NCBI RefSeq assembly: GCF_001613545.1
Contig: NZ_BDCO01000003.1
Span: forward strand, 434,001-498,000
Direction of reading: 5' to 3'
Length of the DNA: 64,000 bases
DNA from: Terrimicrobium sacchariphilum
Lineage (GTDB): Bacteria > Verrucomicrobiota > Verrucomicrobiia > Chthoniobacterales > Terrimicrobiaceae
In this document: one piece after another, positions 1-7,373 of the stretch
How positions within the stretch are numbered: the first letter of the stretch is position 1
Layout of the letters: each line of letters opens with the position of its first letter
Program-made: the position numbers and the translations under genes
The notes under the pieces: generated by a model
Database searches by the model: none
The model's input: only the letters and a program-made list of their open reading frames with translations
Told to the model about the DNA's origin: nothing

Positions 1-1
1 C

Positions 2-2086
2 CTTACGAGGTCCTCCCCGGATGACCCATGGGTGTATGATCACGGTACCTCCGAGACAGCCGGAAACTCCGAGCGCATTCTCTATCTGGATGAGCCGAGG
101 ACGGGTGCCTTTACGAATGACGGTAATGCGCGGGAACCCGATTTTGTCGAAACGCTCAAGGCGGCCATCTCAGCCGGTTCGCTGGGCAAGAGCGCAGGCA
201 TTTATAATGGTGGCAGCGACTGGGCCAACGCCCGTGATCAGCGTCTAAATTATCAGCTGATGCAGATATTTGCGAATATCATCGATCAGTATGATGAGGA
301 TGGCTACCCGACCCATATCCAGTTTGATGGGATGGACTTCTATGGAGTGGAGAATCTCCCGTACCTGCAGCGTATCAAGATCTTCATGGCCCGGCTGTTG
401 GTCGATTCGGACCCTGCTCTCGACTCGAGCGGGAAGCCGCTGAAGAATCAGCCGTACTCCATGGTGTGGCTGCCGGAGGTCTGGAACCCCCACGATCCCA
501 ATCAAGCCCTGCCCGCCGATCGCCCGACAAAGTTCCGCGTGGTGGCCGACACCCTTGGTGTGGCTTTCCCCATGCAATATCGGGATTCCGCCAATAACAC
601 CGATACCTATTACAATGATGGGATGGCGGATTTCGATCCCGACAAGAACAACATCGAACTGACGCCGCTCGCATTGAGCAAGTCCTACGAGCCGACCATG
701 ATCAACCGGCTTTCCCTGGGTACGCCGTCGGTGCCGCTGACAAGTATCGATCGCAAGCCGCCGCCACCCACGAAGCCAACCGATCCGTACATCGACTGGA
801 GCCTTCAGGCCCCGGTCGATAGTGATCTCGCCGGTATTGCCAGCCCGGCCATCTTTGTGGACCTGAATGTCGCCAAAATCGGCCTCCGCTACTACACGAA
901 TGACCAGAAACCTGGCATCACCTTTGGGATGGAATATCAGGATGCCAAGACAGGCACATGGCATCGTTATCTGGACCGTACTCTCCTGCGCGCAGGAGCC
1001 GATGGCGGCACCGATAGCCCGCGCGGAAAATCCAAGAATCAAAGCGATTACGAATTGCAGAACAACACCCGTATCGTCGCTTTTGATCCGCGCTCCGACC
1101 GCTTTTCCACCTACCGCATCCAGGAACGTGATTCCGACTCCGGCGCCTATGTCGACAGTGTGTCTCTGCGACCGGATCAGAAAGCGGGCTATGGTATGAG
1201 CTACAATCAGACGGCAGACAATCGCCAGTCTCCCGCCCGGGATGCCAACTACGGATGGACCATGGGAACTGCGAGCATCACGTCAAAGTCCACCAGCGGC
1301 AGCGGCACGCTGGGATATGCGATGGGAACCATACTTCAGAATTCCACGACGGGTACACGCTACACGGACCCCGACGGCATCCAGCGCTCTGGCGATGGCA
1401 TTCTCGCGAGCGGAACAGATGTCGAGGGACAGATGTATTGGCCCAATAACGGGCCGAGCAGGCCGATCATCCTGAACCGGCCATTTCGCTCTGTTGCCGA
1501 GTTGGGGTATGTCTTCCGCGACACGCCGGGAAGAAGTCTCGATTTCTTCACCGACAAAAGCGGAGATGCCACCCTGCTCGACTTCTTCTGCATCGGCGAG
1601 ACGCCGAATGACGCCATAACCTCGGCACGGGTGTCGGCCAATACCCGCAACGTCAAGGTGCTCGTGAGTTTGTTGAAGGGGGCGCTGCGCGACCCCGTTA
1701 GCAAAACCACGTTGTCTGGCACTCGCGCTTCCGAGGCGGCACAGGCTCTGGTCGGCCTCACGACCGACGCCGCCAAGGGGCCGTTGCTGAATCGCTCGGA
1801 GCTCGCCACCCAGCTCCTCGCTGCACTCCCGGTTTCCAGTTCGGATAAAACGGAGCGTATCAAGCGACAGCGCGAAGTCTTTGTCCGCGCCCTGGCAGAT
1901 TCTCTCGAAACGAGAACCTGGAACCTGCTGATCGACCTGATCGCTCAGACCGGGCGTGTGCCCAATGGAAAAACCGCTTTTACGGATTTTCGTGTGGAGT
2001 CGGAACGCCACGTCTGGGTGCACCTCTCCATCGACCGCGTCACTGGAAAAATCCTCAACCTGAACGTTGAATCCGTCCATGAGTAA
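2..2086 (+). CDS. Verru_Chthon cassette protein A, C-terminal part (5' end outside window)
   Basis: The reading frame is open to the left edge, so this is the last 694 residues of a longer protein; the GTG at 32 is only an internal codon. The sequence has the character of Verru_Chthon cassette protein A, a large verrucomicrobial protein encoded with pilin-like cassette proteins B, C and D. The recognisable part is near nt 1495-1600 (ELGYVFRDTPGRSLDFFT followed by a DATLLDFFCIGE stretch). The rest is rich in Asn, Asp, Ser and Thr with many short beta-prone segments, fitting an envelope-associated protein. The C-terminus (RHVWVHLSIDRVTGKI) looks like a short globular end. The cellular role of the family is unknown. 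The partner cassette genes, if present, must lie left of the window. Identification rests on remembered family similarity. Confidence 0.75.
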   Translation, partial: LTRSSPDDPWVYDHGTSETAGNSERILYLDEPRTGAFTNDGNAREPDFVETLKAAISAGSLGKSAGIYNGGSDWANARDQRLNYQLMQIFANIIDQYDEDGYPTHIQFDGMDFYGVENLPYLQRIKIFMARLLVDSDPALDSSGKPLKNQPYSMVWLPEVWNPHDPNQALPADRPTKFRVVADTLGVAFPMQYRDSANNTDTYYNDGMADFDPDKNNIELTPLALSKSYEPTMINRLSLGTPSVPLTSIDRKPPPPTKPTDPYIDWSLQAPVDSDLAGIASPAIFVDLNVAKIGLRYYTNDQKPGITFGMEYQDAKTGTWHRYLDRTLLRAGADGGTDSPRGKSKNQSDYELQNNTRIVAFDPRSDRFSTYRIQERDSDSGAYVDSVSLRPDQKAGYGMSYNQTADNRQSPARDANYGWTMGTASITSKSTSGSGTLGYAMGTILQNSTTGTRYTDPDGIQRSGDGILASGTDVEGQMYWPNNGPSRPIILNRPFRSVAELGYVFRDTPGRSLDFFTDKSGDATLLDFFCIGETPNDAITSARVSANTRNVKVLVSLLKGALRDPVSKTTLSGTRASEAAQALVGLTTDAAKGPLLNRSELATQLLAALPVSSSDKTERIKRQREVFVRALADSLETRTWNLLIDLIAQTGRVPNGKTAFTDFRVESERHVWVHLSIDRVTGKILNLNVESVHE

Positions 2087-2765
2087 ATCCGTTCATCTCG
2101 TCCTTCTCCTGCTAATGGGCCTTTCTGTCCACGGCGCCGAACCCTTGACGCCGCAAGAACTGGTCGCCGCTGCGATCAAGGCCAAAGCGCTTCCGGAGTC
2201 TGCCGCCTGGCGCATGGATTTTGAAGTCGTGAAGGGATCGGACGAACCGGGGTGGGGCGTGAAGAGTATTACCTCGACCCGCGTCGGCGACCTTCAGAGG
2301 GATGTCCTCACCTGGAATGACGGTCGGACCTCGGAGGCATGGTGGATGGGGGGGGATTATCTTGCCAATGACCCCCGGCGCGAGACGATGCTCTACTCGC
2401 CCGAGAAAAAGCCATTGTCCGTGCTGGGCTGGATTTCCTGGATCGATGAGAAAAATTTCCGGGGCATCGAAAAACGCGATGACGGTTCCTTTGGCGTATT
2501 TTCCGCCGATCTGGCATGGACGCTTTACTGGCCCGGGTATTACAAGGTCGACTCCGAGGGCGTGGGGAGATTGCATTTGGAAGCGTTGTTTTCCCTCGAG
2601 GATGGCCGGCTGGTTTCGGTGCGCGATGGCAATGTGATCGGACGCTTCACTCGTCTGGCTCCCCCCGTTGAGGCGCTGGTTCCTCCAGATAAGTTCAGCC
2701 AGAAGCAAAAGACCATCCGGGAAAAAATCGCACGGAAGTTCCCGCGTATGCATTCCTCCGATTAG
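2079..2765 (+). CDS. Secreted protein of unknown function
   Basis: The 228-residue product starts at ATG 2079, overlapping the end of the cassette A gene by 8 nt, so the two are probably cotranscribed. A TTG at 2067 would add four residues, but the ATG puts a basic residue directly before a clear signal peptide (hydrophobic run VLLLLMGLSV, cleavage probably near HGA-EP). The mature part is about 205 residues, rich in Trp (WRMDFE, SEAWWMGGDY, WISWID) and without Cys, resembling small periplasmic or outer-membrane-associated beta proteins. I do not recognise a family. Its position directly behind cassette A suggests an accessory to that system, but this is inference from context only. Confidence 0.7.
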   Translation: MSKSVHLVLLLLMGLSVHGAEPLTPQELVAAAIKAKALPESAAWRMDFEVVKGSDEPGWGVKSITSTRVGDLQRDVLTWNDGRTSEAWWMGGDYLANDPRRETMLYSPEKKPLSVLGWISWIDEKNFRGIEKRDDGSFGVFSADLAWTLYWPGYYKVDSEGVGRLHLEALFSLEDGRLVSVRDGNVIGRFTRLAPPVEALVPPDKFSQKQKTIREKIARKFPRMHSSD

Positions 2766-2779
2766 GAGGCGGGCACGAG

Positions 2780-4552
2780 CTAGCCCGGAAAGCGACAGCG
2801 TACGATCACTCCACTTGGGGAGTTCGGGAGAAACTCAGCCGTTCCGTGGAGTTCTCTCACTCGCGTGGTGATCATCCGGAGACCGAGACCTCCGGCGATT
2901 GCGCTCTTTGGCAGTTCGCCATTCCCATTATCGCGGACTTCAAAAAGCCACGCCTTGCCGTTGCGATGCAGGGCGAGGCTTACCACCGAGGCATTGCCAT
3001 GTCGGATGGCATTGTGCACCGACTCCCGGGCAATCTGGAGCAGGGCGTGATCCGTCTGCTCGGGGAATGCAGGCATATCCGTCGGGAGGTCGAGCGTACA
3101 CTGGATCTCGAAAAGTCGATGGGTGTTCGCTGCCAGCCATTGCAACCCTCCGCGCAGTCCACCGTTTTTCAATGCAGGAGGGATCTGGGCAAAGGCGATG
3201 GCTCGGGCCTCGGCGACAGCATCTGTGAGCATGCGGGCGAACTCTCCGGCATCCTCCGCGGCTCGCCCCTGCATCCCGCGGGCAAGCGCTCGTGCACGAT
3301 AGGCGAGCCCGGTTAGCGTCTGTCCCAGGCCGTCATGCAGGTCGCGGGCAAAGCGTTCGCGCTCGGAGACCACGAGTGCCAGCTTTTCCCGTTCCGAGGC
3401 CCGCTCAATCTCGATTCCCAGCACCCAACCATAGCAGGCGGTGACCACCAGTACGGCCAGGAAGCTTGCGCCGATGATCTGCAGACGTGCTTCGGCGATC
3501 GCGTCCAGCCAGGACGAAAGGTCAAAGTCCATTGCCAGCCACGCATAGGGCTGCTTGTCCGTCGGGTTGACGATATGCTGGTGCGCCGTGGCGAAAGGTT
3601 GATCCGGTGACCATGTGACATAGGGTCCCGTATCCGAGCGGGTGTAGCTGTCGAGCAGCAGGCTCTCGGGATTTTTTATTCCCTCATGAGCCAGCAGAAT
3701 TGGGGACGATTCCTGAAAGGTCCAGATGTAGGCGTTCTGCGCGTCGGCGTTGGCCTGGAGGATCTTTTTCAGCTGCTTGGTCACTGCCGAGTAGGCGGGC
3801 ATCTTCTGGTCTGAGGGTTTTCCGGATAGCCGCAGCAGCGCATCGAGGTTGAGACCCAGCGCTGCGGTGTTTACCCGCCAGCCCAGCCGGTCGGCCTGCG
3901 CGGCGATGTATTGACGTTCCCTCAGGAGGCTGGCCAGCAGCCCGGCGACGAGTACGAGCACGATGGCTGCGCCGTAGATGAAAAGTCCCTTGAGAAATGC
4001 GGGGCGGTTTTCCCGATAGCCGGGGAGAGATTCCAGATGCCGGAGATTGATCCAGCAGCAAAGTCCGATTCCGATCATGCTCGCGATGGCGGCGGCTAGC
4101 GATGTCCACTCTGGCTCCAGCGGATGGCCTGGTCGGATGGCACTTCCTCCCAGCGGAAACTGGGGACCGTAGACGACGCACAGCGAGATCGCTCCCCAGA
4201 CGCCGAATGACAGCGCGCTCGTTCCGACAACTGCGAACGATGGGAAGTCCAGCCGGCGAGCCATCAGGATCACGAGCGTCGTGCTCGTTATACCGAGCAC
4301 GATCGTAGTGGCAAAGAGCACTCCCGAGGCTCGCATGTCCAGGTGCCCGACGAGCGGAAGGACCATGCCGATGGCAGAGAGTGCGGATGACGCAGCGAGC
4401 AGCAGCCAGTTGACGTTGCGAGTCTGCTCCAGCCGTGGACTTCCCAGCCGGAAGGCAATCAGGGCCGCCAGCGTAAACGCCACCGCACCCGCAAAGAGTA
4501 TCCAGTCCAGTAGAGCTCCCCACCGGGCGATGATCAAAAAATCCCTCATCAT
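2780..4552 (-). CDS. Membrane sensor histidine kinase, NarL/DegS (HisKA_3) type
   Basis: This 590-residue kinase has six predicted membrane segments in residues 10-210 (first near 14-34, last near 190-210). An extracytoplasmic stretch of roughly 145 residues follows, then a seventh segment near 358-379 leading into the cytoplasm. The HisKA_3 dimerisation and phosphoacceptor motif is RDLHDGLGQ with His406. The HATPase_c domain follows, with an N-box (ARESVHNAIRHG) and a G-box (DNGNGELP and GGLGLRMI). It autophosphorylates on His406 and passes the phosphate to the regulator encoded 30 bp upstream on the same strand. The signal sensed is unknown. The start is ATG 4552, and a second Met follows immediately. 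Confidence 0.92.
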   Translation of the reverse strand: MMRDFLIIARWGALLDWILFAGAVAFTLAALIAFRLGSPRLEQTRNVNWLLLAASSALSAIGMVLPLVGHLDMRASGVLFATTIVLGITSTTLVILMARRLDFPSFAVVGTSALSFGVWGAISLCVVYGPQFPLGGSAIRPGHPLEPEWTSLAAAIASMIGIGLCCWINLRHLESLPGYRENRPAFLKGLFIYGAAIVLVLVAGLLASLLRERQYIAAQADRLGWRVNTAALGLNLDALLRLSGKPSDQKMPAYSAVTKQLKKILQANADAQNAYIWTFQESSPILLAHEGIKNPESLLLDSYTRSDTGPYVTWSPDQPFATAHQHIVNPTDKQPYAWLAMDFDLSSWLDAIAEARLQIIGASFLAVLVVTACYGWVLGIEIERASEREKLALVVSERERFARDLHDGLGQTLTGLAYRARALARGMQGRAAEDAGEFARMLTDAVAEARAIAFAQIPPALKNGGLRGGLQWLAANTHRLFEIQCTLDLPTDMPAFPEQTDHALLQIARESVHNAIRHGNASVVSLALHRNGKAWLFEVRDNGNGELPKSAIAGGLGLRMITTRVRELHGTAEFLPNSPSGVIVRCRFPG

Positions 4553-4582
4553 TGATCGAATCCCTTGAATGCCGTTTTTTCG

Positions 4583-5224
4583 TCAGGAAGTTCTCAATCC
4601 ATTTTGCAGGCACCACCGCCTCGCTTCGGCTTGAAGCTGGGGCATCTGCTGGAGCGAGAGCTTGTTTTTGATATGCTCCTTGTGCGTCTCGATGGTCTTG
4701 ATGCTGAGGAAAAGCCGCTGGCTCATTTCCTTGTTGGAGAGCCCCTCGCCGACGAGTCGGAAGATCTGCCTTTCCCGTTCGCTCAATGGAGAGATGTCGA
4801 TGGTCGGCTTGTCAGATTCGAAAAGGTCGCGGATCGTCTTGCCCAGATGCGTTTCTCCTCTTGCCGCAGCGCGGATGGCATCGAGAATCTCCGAGGGATC
4901 ATCACTCTTGCAAACATAACCCGAGGCACCTTTTTCGAAGAGTCCCTTGGCTACTCCAGGGTCGGCGATCATGCTGAGTATGATGAATCGCGTGCCGGGA
5001 AACTCCCGACGCCAGCGGGAGAGGTTTTCACCCGCTTCATGCCGTCCCAGGATCAGGTCGCTCACAAAGACATCGGGTTTTGTTGCTGCCAGCACCTCGT
5101 CGATCGAGGTGATATCTCGCGCCGTTCCGCAGACCTCAAAATCCACTTCCGAGCGAATGAAGAGCTCCAGCCCGGACAACGCCACGGGATGGTCGTCTGC
5201 AATGGCTACTCGGATGGTCTTCAT
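4583..5224 (-). CDS. LuxR/NarL-family response regulator
   Basis: The 213-residue protein has an N-terminal receiver domain (IRVAIADDHP acidic pair, phosphoacceptor Asp56 in VFVSD) and a C-terminal LuxR helix-turn-helix (LSERERQIFRLVGEGLSNKE, then IKTIETHKEHI). It is the first gene of a two-gene operon with the sensor kinase 30 bp downstream. The frame is open to a TTG at 5299, but ATG 5224 places MKTIRVAIADD at the usual receiver N-terminus, so I chose it. It faces away from the S51-like gene across a 506-bp intergenic region and could control that side, but nothing in the sequence shows it. Confidence 0.92.
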   Translation of the reverse strand: MKTIRVAIADDHPVALSGLELFIRSEVDFEVCGTARDITSIDEVLAATKPDVFVSDLILGRHEAGENLSRWRREFPGTRFIILSMIADPGVAKGLFEKGASGYVCKSDDPSEILDAIRAAARGETHLGKTIRDLFESDKPTIDISPLSERERQIFRLVGEGLSNKEMSQRLFLSIKTIETHKEHIKNKLSLQQMPQLQAEARRWCLQNGLRTS

Positions 5225-5407
5225 GGGTAGGCGATTGGCACTCTGGCTCTCTTCGCAAATGCTGGCATCAACGACTAACATTGCATGGGGGGGATTCAAG
5301 GGATAGTTGGCTCTCCCCCAGAGGAAATGTCTTGGTTACCGGATGAATCTTGGCGCTCATCACGCGGGCGATGATCCTCGCGGTGTATTGGTAGTGTATG
5401 CACTGAT

Positions 5408-5438
5408 CCGTTTTCCGCCCTTTGCGGCGGGCGAACGG
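5408..5438. repeat. GC-rich hairpin in intergenic region
   Basis: An inner stem CCGCC/GGCGG closes the loop CTTTGC, and an outer CCGTT/AACGG pair is separated from it by small bulges. There is no T-run on either side, so it is not a typical rho-independent terminator. It lies upstream of both divergent operons. Confidence 0.35.
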
Positions 5439-5488
5439 CACTGGAGTGACGAAATACGACATTTGGCGGGAAAATGAAAACTCGACTT

Positions 5489-5513
5489 ATATACGATCAT
5501 ATTTATCGTATAT
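5489..5513. promoter_or_regulatory. Palindromic operator, copy 1 (upstream of S51-like gene)
   Basis: Perfect 9-bp arms ATATACGAT (5489-5497) and ATCGTATAT (5505-5513) flank a 7-bp spacer. A TATATA hexamer at 5488-5493 that could serve as a -10 element overlaps the left arm, which would suit a repressor. The same element with 20 of 25 identical positions lies before the PEP-CTERM gene at 7329-7353. The size and symmetry fit a dimeric HTH regulator, but the regulator is not in the window or not identifiable. Confidence 0.65.
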
Positions 5514-5730
5514 CAAGACGTGAGGAGGTATCAGAAAATGGTGTTTGGAGGATTGGCTTGCCGGATTTCTCATCAATCGGGAGTCGGGAGAAAGTCGAGG
5601 TCCATTCAGGCATCGGTGCTGGACAGCAGGCGGTCTCCGGTGAATCTTCCCGCTAACGGTTTGGCCATGCATGGGAGTGGATCGTGAAAGACCGCTCGCT
5701 CACGTCAGGCCTCTCGGGCATCCGGCAATC

Positions 5731-7284
5731 ATGAGAAAGGTCATCGTCAGTTTGCTCTTGGTCAGCCTCGCGCTTGCGGTGGCGCCCAACGCGTCGGCCA
5801 ACGTTCCGACAGTCGGTCCACGCGAGGGAGCGGTGCTCCTCGTCGGAGGCGGCGACAAAACCAGCATCTGGCCTATGTTCTTCGATCTGGTCGGGGACAA
5901 GAATGCACCAATTGTCGTGATCACGACTGCGAACGCCACGAACGACGAAACCAACAAGGACTTTCAGGAGCTAAAGGCGTTCGGCGCCACCAGGCTGACT
6001 CTGCTGCACACCGACAGCCGGGAGACTGCAAACTCCGATTCCTTTATTGCTCCGCTCCGAAATGCTCGGGCGGTTTGGATCGCGGGCGGGCGCCAGTGGC
6101 GGTTGGTGGATTCCTATCTCGATACCAAGACGGAGCGTGAAATTCAGGCGCTCCTCGACCGGGGTGGTATCGTGGCCGGCAGCTCGGCCGGGGCCTCGAT
6201 CCAGGCATCCTATCTCGTGCGCGGAGCCAAATCGGGCAACAAGATCGTGATGGCGCCGGGATATGAAAGAGGTTTTGGCCTCCTGAAAAACACCGCCATC
6301 GATCAGCACGTCAACACCCGCAGTCGTGTGGAGGACCTGGGAGAGGTTCTCCAGGCTCATCCTGAACTGCTCGGTATCGGACTTGATGAATCCACGGCAA
6401 TCGTGGTGAAAGGGGACACCGCCAGCGTGGTCGGTGCGGGATTTGCGCACTTTTCCAGCAGAGAGGCTGGCGCTGAGAAAATATTCGAGGTCGCTTCCGG
6501 GGCATCATACGATTTTGCGGCACGTCGGCCGGTCGATGCGATCTCCGAAAGCACTGGCGGCGCGGGCGATCATACGGTCGATGATAAGGGCGCGATCCGG
6601 GTGGCGATCTATGCCGACGAGGGCAGCCCAAAGGCTCCCGACCTTATCGAGGGCTGCCTCACGGATTTATCCGCAAAATTCCAAATCCGGCGCGTAACGG
6701 CTGAGGAAATCCGACAGGGCGCCTTGTCGAGTTTTGACGTGCTGGCTCAGGGCGGGGGCCGGGCCTCCGTCCAGTCGGACGCCCTGGGAGAAACGGGAAA
6801 AGAGCGCATCCGGGAGTTCGTCCGCAACGGCGGTGGCTACGTTGGCATCTGCGCCGGGGCTTATCTCGCAGCCTCCGACCGCCCGTACTACCTCCGACTC
6901 GTCAATGCGCGTGTGGTCGATCGTGAGCATTGGGCTCGGGGCGGCGGAGATGTTCAGATTCGTTTTACCGAGGAAGGACGGCGCGAGTTGCAGCAGAAAT
7001 CCCCGGTCGTGCAGATACGGTACAATCAAGGTCCTCTTCTTGCTCGTGATGCGCAAACCGATCTGCCCACCTATACCGAGTTGGCCGTGTTTGAAACTGA
7101 GATCGCTAAGAAAGGTGCTCCCCAAGGCGTGATGAAAGGCACCTCGGCCATGGTCAGTTCATCATTTGGTAAGGGGCGTGTCTTCCTGAGCAGCCCCCAC
7201 CCGGAGCGAACGGCCGGACTTGAGCGCATTCTCCAGGCTGCCGTCACTTGGTCCTCAGGGCGCGATAGTTCTCCCAACCCCTAA
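5731..7284 (+). CDS. Secreted cyanophycinase-like S51 peptidase fused to a BPL_N amidotransferase-like domain
   Basis: The 517-residue protein is counted from ATG 5731, which gives a clean signal peptide (MRKVIVSLLLVSLALA, cleavage near residue 23); the open frame extends upstream to 5671. Residues about 32-280 form an S51 domain like cyanophycinase: the nucleophile elbow GSSAGAS with Ser152, then DQHVNTRSR at 191 and GIGLDESTA near 216, all in the usual order. Residues about 290-517 resemble the biotin-protein-ligase N-terminal (BPL_N) class-I amidotransferase fold, with a Cys elbow GICAGAY and an SPHPE His/Glu motif, so this domain also looks catalytically complete. It would act in the periplasm or outside the cell. 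The substrate is unknown; cyanophycin-like or other isopeptides are possible. A palindromic operator lies 218 bp upstream and is shared with the next gene. Confidence 0.85.
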   Translation: MRKVIVSLLLVSLALAVAPNASANVPTVGPREGAVLLVGGGDKTSIWPMFFDLVGDKNAPIVVITTANATNDETNKDFQELKAFGATRLTLLHTDSRETANSDSFIAPLRNARAVWIAGGRQWRLVDSYLDTKTEREIQALLDRGGIVAGSSAGASIQASYLVRGAKSGNKIVMAPGYERGFGLLKNTAIDQHVNTRSRVEDLGEVLQAHPELLGIGLDESTAIVVKGDTASVVGAGFAHFSSREAGAEKIFEVASGASYDFAARRPVDAISESTGGAGDHTVDDKGAIRVAIYADEGSPKAPDLIEGCLTDLSAKFQIRRVTAEEIRQGALSSFDVLAQGGGRASVQSDALGETGKERIREFVRNGGGYVGICAGAYLAASDRPYYLRLVNARVVDREHWARGGGDVQIRFTEEGRRELQQKSPVVQIRYNQGPLLARDAQTDLPTYTELAVFETEIAKKGAPQGVMKGTSAMVSSSFGKGRVFLSSPHPERTAGLERILQAAVTWSSGRDSSPNP

Positions 7285-7287
7285 AAA

Positions 7288-7306
7288 ATCAGGGAGCCTC
7301 CCTGAT
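7288..7306. terminator. Short hairpin after the S51-like gene
   Basis: An 8-bp perfect stem ATCAGGGA/TCCCTGAT with loop GCC begins 4 nt after the stop codon. A run of six A precedes it, so a T-run follows it only in the - direction; on the + strand it lacks a clear U-tract. It may stabilise the mRNA 3' end or weakly terminate. Confidence 0.5.
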
Positions 7307-7328
7307 GTCTGAAAAGTCTCTAGCGATT

Positions 7329-7353
7329 ATATACGACTAAATTGATCGTATTT
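7329..7353. promoter_or_regulatory. Palindromic operator, copy 2 (upstream of PEP-CTERM gene)
   Basis: ATATACGA at 7329-7336 pairs with the ATCGTAT at 7345-7351, with the same overall length and phase as the element at 5489-5513 (20 of 25 positions identical). The common string TTATATACGA extends one or two bases further left in both copies. TATATA at 7328-7333 is a possible -10. The element ends 20 bp before the ATG at 7374, so a bound protein would block promoter clearance. Confidence 0.65.
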
Positions 7354-7373
7354 AAATCGAAGGGAAAATTGAC

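Larger units (their letters stand above)
5225..5730. other. 506-bp intergenic region with hairpin and palindromic operator
   Basis: No convincing gene is seen. The region separates the two-component operon (leftward) from the S51-like gene (rightward). It contains a GC-rich hairpin at 5408-5438, a lone ATACGA half-site at 5454-5459, and a 25-bp palindrome at 5489-5513. Short open frames at 5268-5462 (-) and 5474-5656 (+) have no recognisable product; the second runs through the palindrome. The roughly 215 nt between the palindrome and ATG 5731 would form a long 5' leader if the promoter lies at the palindrome. Confidence 0.6.

Noticed and set aside
5268-5462. 64-codon - strand frame upstream of the response regulator
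   Set aside because: No domain or signal peptide; overlaps the upstream regulatory region of the two-component operon.
5474-5656. Open frame of 60 codons running through the first palindromic operator, with a GGCGGG before its ATG
   Set aside because: No recognisable product and no conserved character; the palindrome is better explained as a regulatory site.
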